Shown here in pieces: positions 11,997 to 24,700 of a stretch of DNA of 64,000 nucleotides. The stretch is from NCBI GenBank assembly GCA_025093555.1, contig JAIWNF010000029.1, positions 496,001 through 560,000 of the forward strand, in the 5' to 3' direction. The DNA is from Circinella umbellata (Eukaryota; Mucoromycota; Mucoromycetes; Mucorales; Lichtheimiaceae). The position numbers and the translations under genes are program-made. The number at the start of each line of letters is the position of its first letter. Position 1 is the stretch's first letter. The notes under the pieces were generated by a model. It ran no database searches. It was not told the origin of the DNA and saw nothing but the letters and a program-made list of their open reading frames with translations.

Positions 11997-12183
11997 CCCT
12001 AAAATGGTTTTATGCGTATTCTCAATAGATACAAATTTTCCGACCAGCCTGATTTTCGAAATATTTTACTTCTGCCTCTCTACCCCCTTTCTTTTCTCTT
12101 TACACAATTTTTATTTTTATTTTTATAAGAATAATAAGTTAAATGAATAAACATATTCTGACAGTTATAAATCCATTGTTATG

Positions 12184-12480
12184 ACAAAAAAAAATACAGT
12201 GTATAGATGTGTACGACGTAGAGCTTGTTCTAAAGCTTACATTCAAAAACAATGATCTGTATTCTACATACATATTGAATACTTACATTATTATCTTATC
12301 GGATATCATCAAATAAAGCTTTCAAGATATGATGTGTTCACAATTCTGAATCAACACGGCTACAAAAATCAAAATATTAATCGCGTAAAGGTGTCATTCG
12401 GCCTTGTGCTTATACAACATCTGGTTCAACCGAAAAGGTGTTTTTCTTAACCCAAGAAGTCGACATAGATAAATATACGG
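12184..12480 (+). repeat. direct repeat A, right copy
   Basis: Matches 9290-9560 in the same orientation, from ACAAAAAAAAATACAGTG to AAATATACGG. It has a 25-bp extra segment near 12280 and substitutions throughout. Confidence 0.75.
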
Positions 12481-14251
12481 GGCGCAAACCACTGGACAAT
12501 GAATGAGAAGTAGATAAGGAGCCACTTTATTACAGCAAATTCCATAGTTGCTTCCGATTAAAAAAAAAAATGAACCCATTTATATGCGACAGATAGTATG
12601 AAACGTTTCTCTCTCAATTAAAAAAAATTCAGTTCTCAAAAACGTCTGGTATAAGAACGGCCATATACATTCTTTCATCTGTTGATACGTATGGGGAAAT
12701 AATGATTTGTTTATAAATTACTACCAATAATACTACACAGATAAGTTTGATGTAAGTACGTATATATTATATTGAAAAGTAGTTATTTCCTAATTCTTGT
12801 ATGGTATGTCTTAATATAGTAGAATACAGCTTTTACTTGTGTCGATAACGATAAAGTGAGAAAAGATAATAAGAAATCTTGACTTTTAATATTCATGAAA
12901 AATTAAATTGCTAATATCAGTTTCATCAACATTTTCAAGATCTATGGCTATAATTACTATATAGGTAGAGGGTATGCCCATAGCAATTCCTTTTGTTTAA
13001 AATATCTAAAAGTCGTTCCTGCCCAAGATATAAGTTCTTGGTGAGCAAATTCATTCTGCCTGAAAAACATGTAATATGTTAAATAATGCGATTAATAGTA
13101 TGAAAATAAATGTTTCATCCTTTTTTTTTTGTAACTATAGTTAAGGAATCTCATTCAAATTTAATAATAAATCACTTAGTAACACTTTTTTTAATTGGTT
13201 TAGAAAAAAAGTTTCATTTATATTCTAAAATGACTGGTAATGATGATCATCCTACTTTTTTTTTTTTTTTTTTTTTTTTTTGGTTCTGTCACAAAAACTA
13301 ATTAGAGAAACAAACTAGTACAAAATTTGGGAAGTTTGAGGTACATATATAAATACGCATTGTTTTTCTCTTACTTATTACTATATAAATTACATATTCC
13401 TAAATGTAATATATATATTTGTTAAAGAAATTAAAAAAAAAGGCATATTATTATATGTCGTTATTGATATTATTTATATTATTATGTTATATATAATGCA
13501 CCTTTTGTTTCTTTTTTTTATGGTAACACAAAAATGGGTTTACTCTAAATTCCTTGTTTTCGGAAAATTTGGAATATAAAAAAAAACAAATAGAGAATAA
13601 AGGACAAACATAGAAGAGAAGGAAAACAAACGTAAATGTAATTAGTACAATAAAAGGAGGGGGGGGGAAAGTTAAAAAAAAATCGTAGACGAAGGAGAAG
13701 AATATGTCGTTTTAATAAGTAATAGTAGGAGAGAGAGTATAACAAAACAGAAATGAAGGTAAAAAAAAAAAAGGAGGAGGGAAAGTTTACAGTGTAAACA
13801 AAAGGTTTTTTTTTAACTACGGTAGATTCAACTATAGTTATGTGCTCCGTTTTTTTTTTTTATATCTTTTTATAGTCATTTACCAAAGAACAAATATATA
13901 TCCATTCTCCTTGTTCAATATCATCATGCATCTCCCTTCAACAGGGGAACAAGGAAAGCGAAGAAAAAAATAAAATTAAAAATAAACATGATGTGTAATT
14001 TGTTGCTGTTTTGTTGTACTGAATAAAATAAAAATGTTGAATGCCATGTTGTTCTTGTTGTGATAGAAATGATAATAATAATGTAATGAAAAAGATAATG
14101 TACTGGCGAGGGGGGGGGGAAGAATGGTGGCGATAGTGATAATAATAATAGTAGTAGTAGTTGTTGTTGTTGTAAGATGAAAGATGGTGTGATGATTGGG
14201 TGATGATCCAGTTGTTGTATTGAAAAGCGCGAAGCTGGAAAAAGAAGAAAT
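12481..14251. other. intergenic, homopolymer-rich
   Basis: No supported gene. It contains a run of 26 T at 13256-13281 and short purine tracts near 13655, 13780 and 14110. The right end is the 3' flank of the G-alpha gene at 14252. Confidence 0.6.
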
Positions 14252-15694
14252 TTACAACAAACCACCTTCACGTAAATTATTTTGAATAATAATATCATTG
14301 ACAGCTGCCATTACGAAACGAATTTGTTGTGTATCTGTTGCACAAGTAAAATGGGTGTAAATTTGTTTGGAATCTGACTGGTTCAACGATACAAATCGAT
14401 TTAAGATATAATCACTACAAGCATCATAAGTTTCAGGTCCATGAAAATCTGAAAAACTTTCTGATATTGGATATTTGAGTAATTTTTCTTTAAAGATATC
14501 AATTTTGTTCAAGAACAAGATAATAGATGTTTTGACAAACCATCTTGAATTACAGATGGAATCAAACAACGTCAATGCCTCCTGCATACGATTCTATGAA
14601 TATATTGATAAATGTTTCTTTTAGTTAGTGCGAAGGGGGTTATATAGTAATAATATACTTTTTTTTTTAGGCATGCCAGTGAAAGGGGAACAGAAAAAAA
14701 AAGAAACAGCAACAACAACAGAGAGCGAGAAAAGAAGAGATGAACGGATGAATTACTAGTAACTACTCATAATACTTACCACTGTTTCATCTTCAATCAA
14801 TACTTGGTCATATTCAGAAATGGCAACCAAAAAGATAATAGCGGTGACATTTTCAAAGCAATGAATCCATTTCTTACGTTCAGATCGTTGTCCACCCACA
14901 TCAAACATAAGATATGTTAAATCGCCAATAACAAATGTGGTTTCTGTAATACCTGTGGTCTTTACACGAGATCGAAGTACATCTTGATCTGTAGGAACAT
15001 AATTGATATCACCAATACGGTCAATTGAATCAAAATAACTATATTATACAACCAAGTCATATCATAATATCATAAGCATATATGTAGAACGAGAGGAAGA
15101 CAATATTAAATTGCAAGAAGAACAAAATGTTCCCTACGAGTAATACTTACTATTTTGCAGAATCATTTAATTGATATTCTCGACTACGATCAAATACGCC
15201 TAATAAATTAGTATCTTTCCATAAAGTCTTCACAGCCAAAGTAACGTCATTAGGTAATGATTCGCGTTCAATTTGTGAAGGCATTTCCATAATAACACCA
15301 GCATGGTGATCATTTGTTGATTGTGTTAATGCGACACCCATATTATCCATTGCTTCCAATATAACCCGCATTGATTGTACGGTATTTGAAAAGATGATTT
15401 CTTTGAATGCTTCTCGTTCGTCACGCGAATAGCCACCATCATGAATTAATTTCATCTGTTTAAGAATAGTTGATTTACCCGATTCTCCGGCACCTAATAA
15501 TTTTTTTTTTTTATATCAGGTTTTACTATGCCAGCAAAAATGCTTATTTCGATTTGCGCCCTTTATTTTTATTTACCTAGCAACAACATTTTAACTTCAT
15601 TTCGCATATTGAGTTTATCTCGCTTGATTTGATTCTCAATCTCTTCATTTCGTGCTTTGCCATCGTGTACTTCGTTCGATTGACAGCAACCCAT
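14252..15694 (-). CDS. heterotrimeric G-protein alpha subunit (Gpa1-like)
   Basis: Exons on the minus strand: 15694-15577, 15493-15151, 15038-14780 and 14593-14252, 353 residues. All introns are GT...AG. The start MGCCQS gives Gly2 for N-myristoylation and Cys3/Cys4 for palmitoylation, so it should sit on the inner plasma membrane. The P-loop GAGESGKST is at ~40-48. Switch [12 protein letters not shown] has catalytic Arg at ~177 and [12 protein letters not shown] has catalytic Gln at ~203. NKID is at ~269-272 and TCAT at ~323-326. Length is typical. It relays GPCR signals by GDP/GTP exchange with a Gbeta-gamma partner. The C-terminus is NNLREGGLL, so the -4 Cys of pertussis-toxin-sensitive alphas is replaced by Gly. 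The phase-1 intron inside the P-loop Gly codon is shared with the second G-alpha at 53139. Confidence 0.95.
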
Positions 15695-16078
15695 AGTATT
15701 AATATTCTGTTATTATTTGGCTTGTATTTGTTTATTTAGTTGCTTAAATGTATAAAAGGAAAATAAAATAAAAAAATAAACTTAATAACTATAGATAAAT
15801 AATAGTGATAGTGATAATAATAATAATATAAAATAGATATATATATAATAGAGAAAACAGAGAAAAAAAAAGAAGAAAGAGAAAGGAGAGAGAGAGAGAG
15901 AGAAAAAAAAAAGAGCAAAAAGAATAAGAGTTATTTTCTTGTCGATCCCTTATGTTATCTTACTCGTAACTACTGCTGCTTCGTTATAACATCCACCCCC
16001 TTTTTTTTCTTTTATGTGTATCCTCTTTTTTTTTCTCCCGTCATAATTTCATGTAGTAAAAAAAAAAAACTTCTCTCT

Positions 16079-16198
16079 ATGTCTCTCGTGTCTCCTTCTC
16101 CCCCAACAAATTACACTGGTCCCATTGACGAACGTGTTACTAACTTGGAACACTTGAAACTATATACAATAATTACTAACATTCATGATTATTTGTGA
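16079..16198 (+). CDS. possible 39-codon microprotein
   Basis: ATG follows a pyrimidine- and A-rich leader like those of the real genes here. The frame reads MSLVSPSPPTNYTGP then PIDERVTNLEHLKLY, with Pro/Ser-rich and amphipathic halves, and ends at TGA 16198. Composition looks coding. It could be an independent small gene or the first exon of a gene whose rest I cannot find. Two TACTAAC strings in it also look like branch sites, which argues for caution. Confidence 0.3.
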   Translation: MSLVSPSPPTNYTGPIDERVTNLEHLKLYTIITNIHDYL

Positions 16199-17506
16199 AA
16201 AAAAATAAAGAGAGAAGAAACTCCTTATTCCCCGTTCTTTCTTTCTTTTTTGTCTTGTAAATAATATATTTTCTTTTTTTTGTTCTGCTTGTTTTTTTTT
16301 AAAATAAAACAGAAATACATATTTCATTTGCATAATGATTTTTTGGGATTTGTTGTCTCACAAATTGTATCACAATTGATGCTGTTTTAACTATTTTTAA
16401 CGGAAAGAAATCAATTCATAGCCGAGAAGAATTATTATTTATTATTAAGTTTCTCTTTTTCACGACGACGGGTTTTTATTTTTTTGGCTCTCTTTTCTCT
16501 GACTCTTTCTCACACTCTTTTTTTACTTTTCAAGGAGGGAAATGGGAAATTGTAACAGGAGAAAGAGAAAATTATATAAAGAGGAGGGTGTTGAAGAACA
16601 GGGGACCACAACATTCATGCTAAAAATGAGAAAATATTAATTGAAGTCAACGTTATAACACCAGCCAATGATGTGTTAAATATTATTGTTTTTTTTTTTG
16701 AAAAGATCTTTTAAAGTTATAAGAAGGAGGTCAGTACTCTATGACAATAGTATAGATGAATATCATTATTTTGTTAAAGTAGTAGTAGTAGTAGTAGTAT
16801 AGAGATCAAGTGAGGAGAATAAATTATTGGTAATAGTTGGACTAGATGATTTAAAATAATAATGCTCATAAAACGAAAAATTAAGGAGAAAAGAATAGCA
16901 CATCAATGTAATCTATATGTGTCAATTGGGTTTATAAACACTTGTTAATATATAATCATGGCGAAAAAAAATAACATTGATAATCATGTGTATCATACAG
17001 GAGGAAAATCTTTACTACATTCAAACGATTTTCCTTCTTCAATATTGTTTCTTTATGAGCCTAAATTATTCTTTGTAGTTATGCATTCATTATTACTGCT
17101 CAACTGTGGAAAAAAAATTAGGCCATGTGTATGAAAATAGAAAAGTTGAGTAACCCAAACAAACAAGTTAATATAAATCAGGTACAACGACTTGTAAAGT
17201 CGATTTTATTTCTAGTTGACAATCAGTGTAACATCAAAACTTTGTACACTTATTTAAACATGTGGTGTTCACGATTCACCTTGATGCAGGGTCACCAAAC
17301 CAATTTTGCTTTTTTTTTTTTATTATTGAACAAGTACTTTCTTTTTTTTTAATGATGAAAAACTCTCATTATTATTTTGTACAGACTGTTCAATCCAAAA
17401 TAATGATAATAGTAGTTAGAACTTTGTAGAGTAATATATATTAATATATTTATAAGAAATTTAAAAATTAGTATGTATGCGAGAGAGAGAAAGAGAATAA
17501 CTTTCT
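16199..17506. other. intergenic, nothing recognised
   Basis: T-rich and A-rich tracts and a (TAG)n run near 16782. No exon-like sequence. The right end is the 3' flank of the Bro1 gene. Confidence 0.6.
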
Positions 17507-20500
17507 TTAATCCAAGAGCGAACCATTATTACCACTATTGGGATCAAGTGGCCGCCAATAGGGTTGTTGTTGCGGTTGTGATGGAGGAGCAGGAGGTTGT
17601 TGTAGCATATAGTTTTGTTGTTGTTGCCATGGCTGTTGAGGTTGATGCGAAGATGATGCTGGTGGAGGATTACCACTATTATAATACGGTCCTTGAGAGG
17701 GTAATTGGGGTGTTGGCATGCTAGGTGGATCCGATCGAATGGATACATTGGATGATAACATAGGGTTATAGCTGGCCATGGATGTAGGAAGTTGTTGTTG
17801 TTGTTGTTGTTGCTCATTTTGTATCTCTAAAGGCTTACTTGGTAACGGAGGAGGTTGCTGAGATTGTCTTTTTTGGTGTTGTGGAACGTAAGGCATCTGT
17901 TGCTGTTGTGGCTGTTGTGAAACCTGAGGTTGTGGCATGGAGGGTGCTACGGGGGGTCTTTGTGGTTGTTGAGGAATTGATGATTGTGGTAACGGCTGTT
18001 GTGGATATACAGGCATGAAATAACGGTGTTGTGATGATTGTTGTTGTGCTTGTTGTGTAGTATATGCGTTTGTTGTAGAAGAAGAAGGTGGTAATGGTAG
18101 TGGTGGCGTAGGAGCAGTATTATTACTATATAGATTTGATGAGGGTGGTGCAGAAGCTACAGGTGAAGATACATATATATCCTGTTGTCTTGGCAAAGCA
18201 GGTGTGGAGGGAACAGGTTGTTGTTGAGAAAACATGTATGGTACAGGAGATGCATTAACTGGTGAAGCTGCATAATTATTTAGTGAATAAGATGGCGCTC
18301 TTTGTAATGACTGTGGAGTGGATAACAATTCCTGTTGCTGTTGCTGTTGCTGTTGCCGATAGTTAATACCTGATTGCTCCTGTTGTTGTTGTTGTTGCTG
18401 ATAATGCTGTTGAGATGGTATTTGAGATCCATAATTGGTATAAAAAGAGGATTGTGAAGGTGGAGCAGCGGGAGGAGGGTTGGAATAACTAGGTGCCGGG
18501 TGAGGGGGAGGTGGTGCGGAAGCAGCAAATGACTGCGATGAAGCGGAATAAGATAGAGGTGTAATTGGTGTAGGAGTTGTTTGTTGTTCTTGTTGAGAAT
18601 AATAAGATGGGTTTATACTACTATTATTAGGTCCAATTGACATTTCGCGTGCTTTATCTGCCAAGTTGGTAATATTGGTATCAATTGTTGGAGTAGATGA
18701 TATGGTGGTTGGTGTTGTTGCCATAGTAGCAGCAGCGGATAAAGTATACTTACTCAATTTTTCTTTGAGTAATTCTTGTTCTCGTCCACTACGTTCATTT
18801 TCTAAAGTTTCCATCATACTGTTACGTTCACGCATACGTTCATTTGTAAATTTCTTAATATTAGTGACCAAAGATTCAATTACATCGCAAAGGCTGGAAT
18901 AAAATTGAATTCCTTTTCTATAATATTTGAAAAATAATTATAATATTTATTTATATATCCATTTTGAATAACAGAGATTCAGCCTGCTTCCCTCTTCTTT
19001 TCCTCTGCTCATCATCCTTTTTATTCCTCTTTCGCACTTCATATTATGATAATTTAGAATAACTTTTATATAAATACCTTAACCCTTCTTTAGTTTCAAA
19101 ATATCCAGCCTGTGCTTTATTAAATTGTTCAACAATGTTACGCCGTTGCCGCTCAGCTGCGTCCCATTTCTTTTGTAACTTTTGAGCTTCTTCACCATCC
19201 ATAACAGCTTTAAAAGCATTGGTTAATTCTTGAATAACTTGTTGTTGTTGATGAATCGATGCTGAAATGCGCTGTTGATGGGGTCTAAACTTTTCCAATT
19301 CTGAGCTAAAAATTTGTTGTTCAATATTGACCGTCTTTTTGTTTAAAATCAAAAGTTGAGAGATATCATCTTGCATTGTCTATAAATGGTTATTATTATT
19401 ATTATTATTATTGGTTTGTTTGCTTTAATGTATTATCATACTTTTTTTTTATACTAGAAAAGAAAGAAATTATGCTATTTACTTTTTCTTTTAAATCTTC
19501 AAAAGTTTCACGACGATCAGTCTCAATTTGTTGAAGTTTATCCAAAGCAGTTTCCACACGCTTAATCTTAATTTCCATACTTTTGCTACTGATACCAACA
19601 TCAATTTCTAAATCAAGTAAACTGTTCGTATCGTTCATGTTGTTACCATGGCCATCATTCAATATTCCTACCAGACTCTTGGCAAAAGCAGTTTCTATTA
19701 CTTTGCTCTTGCCTCCTTGACGCAATATACCAATATCTGGAGCAATCTGGTCATAACAACGTAAAAGTTGACCATCCGATTGTGATGCATTATTTAATGA
19801 TTCACGGTGGTTACGCAAATCTTGACGAAAATCTCCCGTTAACATCCCAGATGGTTTTTGTGTCCATTGATCTCCATATTTAACCTAGTTGTTTTAAAAG
19901 AAAAAAAAATGTTTTGTTTTTTAAATTTCATAGGTAACACATACTATTAACGCCTTTTCATTTGCATGACGCATTACTATCTCCCTTCTTTTTTTTTTCC
20001 CCTTTTTCTTCTTATTTATTACCCTAAGATTTTCGCATTCCCGCATTTCTTGATCCAATTCCAAAGAGGCTTGATCCAACATTTGATCAGCACGTGTTTT
20101 AAGACCATCTAAAGTTTCAATTAATTCTCGGACCGTTGTGTTATTGGATGATTCTTCTTTAGCCAATGTATCAGCCCATTCACGCACTTGAAGAGTGGGT
20201 ACAGCAAAATTATCCAACATATTTTTTTCATCGGATCGTTGGTCTTGTTGTCGTTTGAATTTATCCAAAGATTGAGGTAGTTTCATATATTCGAGCGAAG
20301 CATTCAATTCAGCCTTGGCAATATCCAATCGTTCGGATTCAGCTCGAACCATTTTAGCCTTTTCTTCCGAGTACATGGATGCACTTTCATGAACACTTAA
20401 AGGGATCAATCTTGCAAATATATCCCCGCCAATAACTCTATTGACTTCATTTGGACCATAGAGTTCTGAAATAGGGACCGGCTTAACTGCTTTAAGACGA

Positions 20501-21740
20501 TCAATTGGGGTCAAAATAGTGTCCTTCGGAACATGATCGTGATAAATCATGTCGTTATCACGGGTAGCAGCCGTATGTTGTTCCGTCAAAGTAGCAGATA
20601 AGGATTTACATAATTCTTGCATAATGGATCCACAATCACTGGGTAATGTTGTATCATGATAATTATGGTGATTCGTAGATGAGGATGTGGATGAATTCAA
20701 GGATGACATACCGGTACTAATCAGCTTGACAGCTTCCTTGGCGACCGATTCAGCTGCTTGTAATCGTGATACTTGTTCACCAAAACTTTGATCCAATGCA
20801 CAAGCGGCAGCCTTGTGTTGTTGTGCCAACGCTTGATAGTATTTATGTTTAATCTGGGCCATCAACATCCATCCCTTTTCAACACCTACACCCCGACTAA
20901 TACAATCTTGAATATCGTCCGTCAAACTACCATACACCCATGCTGCATGGCTTGCTAATTTAGCTACCAAATTGTCTTTTTTCTTCTCTCGTAGTGAGTT
21001 TTCCAAGAAACATTCATGTGCTTGAGCCAGCATGAGTTCAGTTAACATCTTGACCGTATCTCGATTCAAATCTTGTGAAGGTGCGTGTAGAAAATTGTCA
21101 TTGATATAAAGAAACATTCCAGCTGAAGCTTGAAAAAAGTTGAATGCACGTTTACGACCATCTGCCTCGGCTCGATTTTGTACGGACGCAATAGCAGAAA
21201 GTGTTGATGCTGTATTAAAAATAACACTTGCTTTTTCAAAAGCAAGTGAATGTTGTGAAGTAGCTCGGCCATTAAATGCATCATACCTGAAAGAATATCA
21301 ATTAGTTTTTTTTTTTATGTTTATCAATTCATTTCACAACTCATTATCATTGATAAACCAGCTCTTTTTATTTTTATTTTCTACACTCATGTCTTCTTTT
21401 CTCCAACCAATCCCCCCCTCCCCCTTAGCGCTTACTCCTTCATTATCATTATCATTTACCAAGTAAATAGAATCTTGATATGCTTTTCATCGACCGGAAA
21501 CCGTAAATCAAGTAATTCCAACTGTCCAAAATATCGGTAAAGTAAATCTCGACCTGTTAAATCTTTGCCTGCGCCGCGAATATCTTGTCGTAATCGGTTC
21601 AGGGCAAAAGTTTCTTCAGCATATTTCTCGGGATCATCTTGATAGACCTGACCAATCCAATGTTTTAGTGGGTGTATCCAATCAACGTCGTCCGTACGTT
21701 TAAATGGTGCATTTATAAATGGTATTTGCTGTTGAGCCAT
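17507..21740 (-). CDS. BRO1: Bro1-domain ESCRT-associated protein (Bro1/Vps31 type)
   Basis: Exons on the minus strand: 21740-21460, 21286-20023, 19884-19483, 19379-19078 and 18917-17507. All junctions are GT...AG and in frame, giving about 1219 residues. The N-terminus carries the Bro1 domain (~5-390): PFKRTDDVDWIHPLK, DPEKYAEE, LNRLRQDIRGAGKD, then GRDLLYRYFGQLELLDLRFP. This matches fungal Bro1 better than Rim20/PalA. A helical V-domain-like region with long coiled coils follows (~420-870). A tail of ~340 residues rich in Pro, Gln, Ser and Tyr follows, with long Gln runs from CAA/CAG repeats. Known role of the family: binds Snf7/ESCRT-III on endosomes and recruits a deubiquitinase for multivesicular-body sorting. 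The P/Q tail is unusually long and its length may vary between strains. Confidence 0.9.
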
Positions 21741-24700
21741 TTTATAATTATATACTTTGTTTATGTGTACACAAAATAGAAATATGTGTATACGTAGTAA
21801 AGGGAGTTGAACGAACCAAAAAAAAATGCTGGGGTTAAAAAGAAACTCATGCGTAGTAATGCAAAAAAAAAAATACTGAAAAAAAAATCCCTTTATTTAA
21901 TAGCTGTGGTGTAATTTTATTATCTGGTAAAAACTTATATTTTCATTTCTTCTTCTTCTTCTTCTTTTTCATGTTTTCTGTCCAGTTATCAATTTGTTAT
22001 AGAGAAAAAAAAATGGGGATGAATAATAATAAGTTGCTTTGTTTGTAACTAAAAAATAATGCAAGGTTCCCAGAATAAGCTTCCGCCTTTTTTCGGGTCA
22101 GCTGATTTGAGTTTAAAGTATCCTAATCAATAAAATGTTGGGTTATGCAATTTTGTGTGTAGAACAATAATGTATCTATAATGCTCAAACATCTCCATAT
22201 AAACATAATGCTGTGCTTGAGACAATGTAACCCGAAATGGTAACATATTCTTTTGAGCACTACTGCTATTATATCACTAAAACATTAACTGTTAAGCAGA
22301 AACAAAACGAAAAATTGATATACTAAAATTATACCCTTTATGCTGTTTATACGTACGTAAGATACCTAGTATTTGTAACTATGGGTAAATATGTATAATA
22401 TTATGTTGGGTGATTTATCATTTTTTCACTTCTTTTTTTAGAAAAAGAATGTAAAATAAAACCTTGAAAGGGATTGTACAATAAAATGTTGAGAAAAAAT
22501 AGAAGTTTCCGTTGTGTTCCAATTGAAAACTAATACTACATAATAACAAGTCTATATTGTAAAAATCTGTTGCTGTTGCTTACATAAAAACTAATATCAG
22601 GCTTACTCACAGATACCTAAAAGTTTTCTCTCATAACCATATACTTATTATTAGTATTATAAAGATGAGTACCTGTTTAAATCTTGTAGTCGTTGTGTTA
22701 TTATTTTTGATATCCAGGTGACAATAACAATAATTTCAACCTTTGGAAAAGATGAAAAGAGAAGACAAGAATAGAAGAAAAAAGGCTCAGTTACTCAAAT
22801 ATTGACAGATCAAGATCACAAACAAGTCATATAGTCATATTTTAAGATAATAAAACGACGAGTCGTCGTTATAATTATACCTATATTTACCATGAAGTAT
22901 TCAATGGATCAAATATTTAGTCATATGTTTAAATGACGTTAATTAATACATACGTATGTATTAATACGTATTTTAAATTTTATTTTATGGAAAAGATGAA
23001 AGATTGCTTGCTCTGGTAGGCTATAGTATCGTAGGAAACTTATAAAACTGGTTATTCATGTCATATGTTACTCATTCTTTTAGTTTTTTTTTTATTGCAA
23101 ATTCAACTAGGCATTTGTTGCTACTATTTTCTCCTACGTATATAATAATAAATAATGACTAGACTAATCTCTTTTATTTGTTTGTTATATATTATGATCT
23201 ATCGATGTTGTAAAACCGATGATGTACATTAGTAAATAGTAATTTTCTTTGTATCTGAAAAGACAAGATGCATAACCTACGTATAGAGAAATTATGTTAC
23301 AATAAGACATGCGGAATAATACAAGCATTATATCACTTTTCATTTATTATCATGTTTATATATACAAGACATTTTTTGCTCTTGTTAGTACGATACATGT
23401 GGTGGAAGACATGATACCTGATAATAAGTCGAAGAGAAAGTTATTCGCTGTTAAAGTACTACTGCTATCATTACAACAGTTAAGCAACCTAGCATAAAAA
23501 CATGTGAAATTGAGGAAAGCGAAAAGTATGCATCTCAATATATATTTTTTTCAATAAGAATGAAGTAATGCAGAATGCGACATAGTACCCCGTGGTAAGT
23601 TTTTTTCTTTGTGTGTTGATAAATGTGATTTCCATCAAATATATCATTGAATTACTGCTTTATCATTATGATTTACAAGAGAATTACCGTCAGTTCGTCT
23701 CAATATTGCATTTGTGTTATTGACAACTCACATGTGACGATGTATACTATATAATATGTTTGTAATACGTACATGCGTTTTGAAGCATTTTTAAATGAGA
23801 TAGCGAAATACGTATAGTTAATAATTAACATCGATTTTTTTGCCTTTCTCTTCTCTCTTCTCTTCTTTTCTCCCACATTAGATCGACCATTAATACAATT
23901 TATAGTAACAAAGCTGTCCATTTGACGTTCAAAAAGATGCTACGTATTGTTTCATACCAAACCTCTTACTTTATTCTAACAACTATTTGCTTTTACATTA
24001 ATAAACTCTGTAGAAATACTGTACATTGCTCTATGTAATTATATCTGAATCGTAATAATAAAAGCTATAACAAGTCATTTAAGTATGGTGCTATAAGTCT
24101 TTACGCAGATATAACTAGTTAGTATGTGCTTCATTCCATGTGACTGGCGAAAAAAAAAAGGTTTGTTGAAGGCTTGGAATCCATGAGGTATACTGCTTTA
24201 AGTATAGTACATATTTAGTGTTTTTTAGTGTCAAACTAGTGTAGAATGCCTTTATTATACATTATTATTCATCATACATGTGTATCAAGCGTTTATATTA
24301 ATTTGCTATACATAATCAATATTCTCTCCTTGCTCTCCTATATACTAACATAATAAAGGTATAAAAATAATAGCAGTTACTAGCATGCCTGTCATTATTG
24401 ATATCCTATGCGATAACATTTTTGGTACATATTAGTGAAGCTCTGTTTAAAATAACCCATAGCTAAACAGTTTAAATCATAAATTTGAGCAAGTCAAAAG
24501 AAAAAAAAATTAAATGGAATATTTATCATCCTACCGATAAGTCAATTTTAAAGACAAAGATAACATTCTAATATAAGAAATGACGTAGATGCTCTCCTTA
24601 TTATTAATGTATAATAGGGAAAATGTTTATTATATTAATTCTTTATTCGTGCTATATATAAATACATAAATAAAACTGCATGATCAAAATAAGAAATATA

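Noticed and set aside
9290..12480. Direct repeats A/A' as LTRs of a retrotransposon.
   Set aside because: No TG/CA ends, no target duplication, no PBS or polypurine tract, and the DNA between them is an inverted duplication of a host-like gene.
17473..18902. Plus-strand and alternate-frame ORFs over the Bro1 tail (Val-rich or Asn/His-rich).
   Set aside because: They are frame shadows of CAA/CAG-rich coding sequence on the minus strand.
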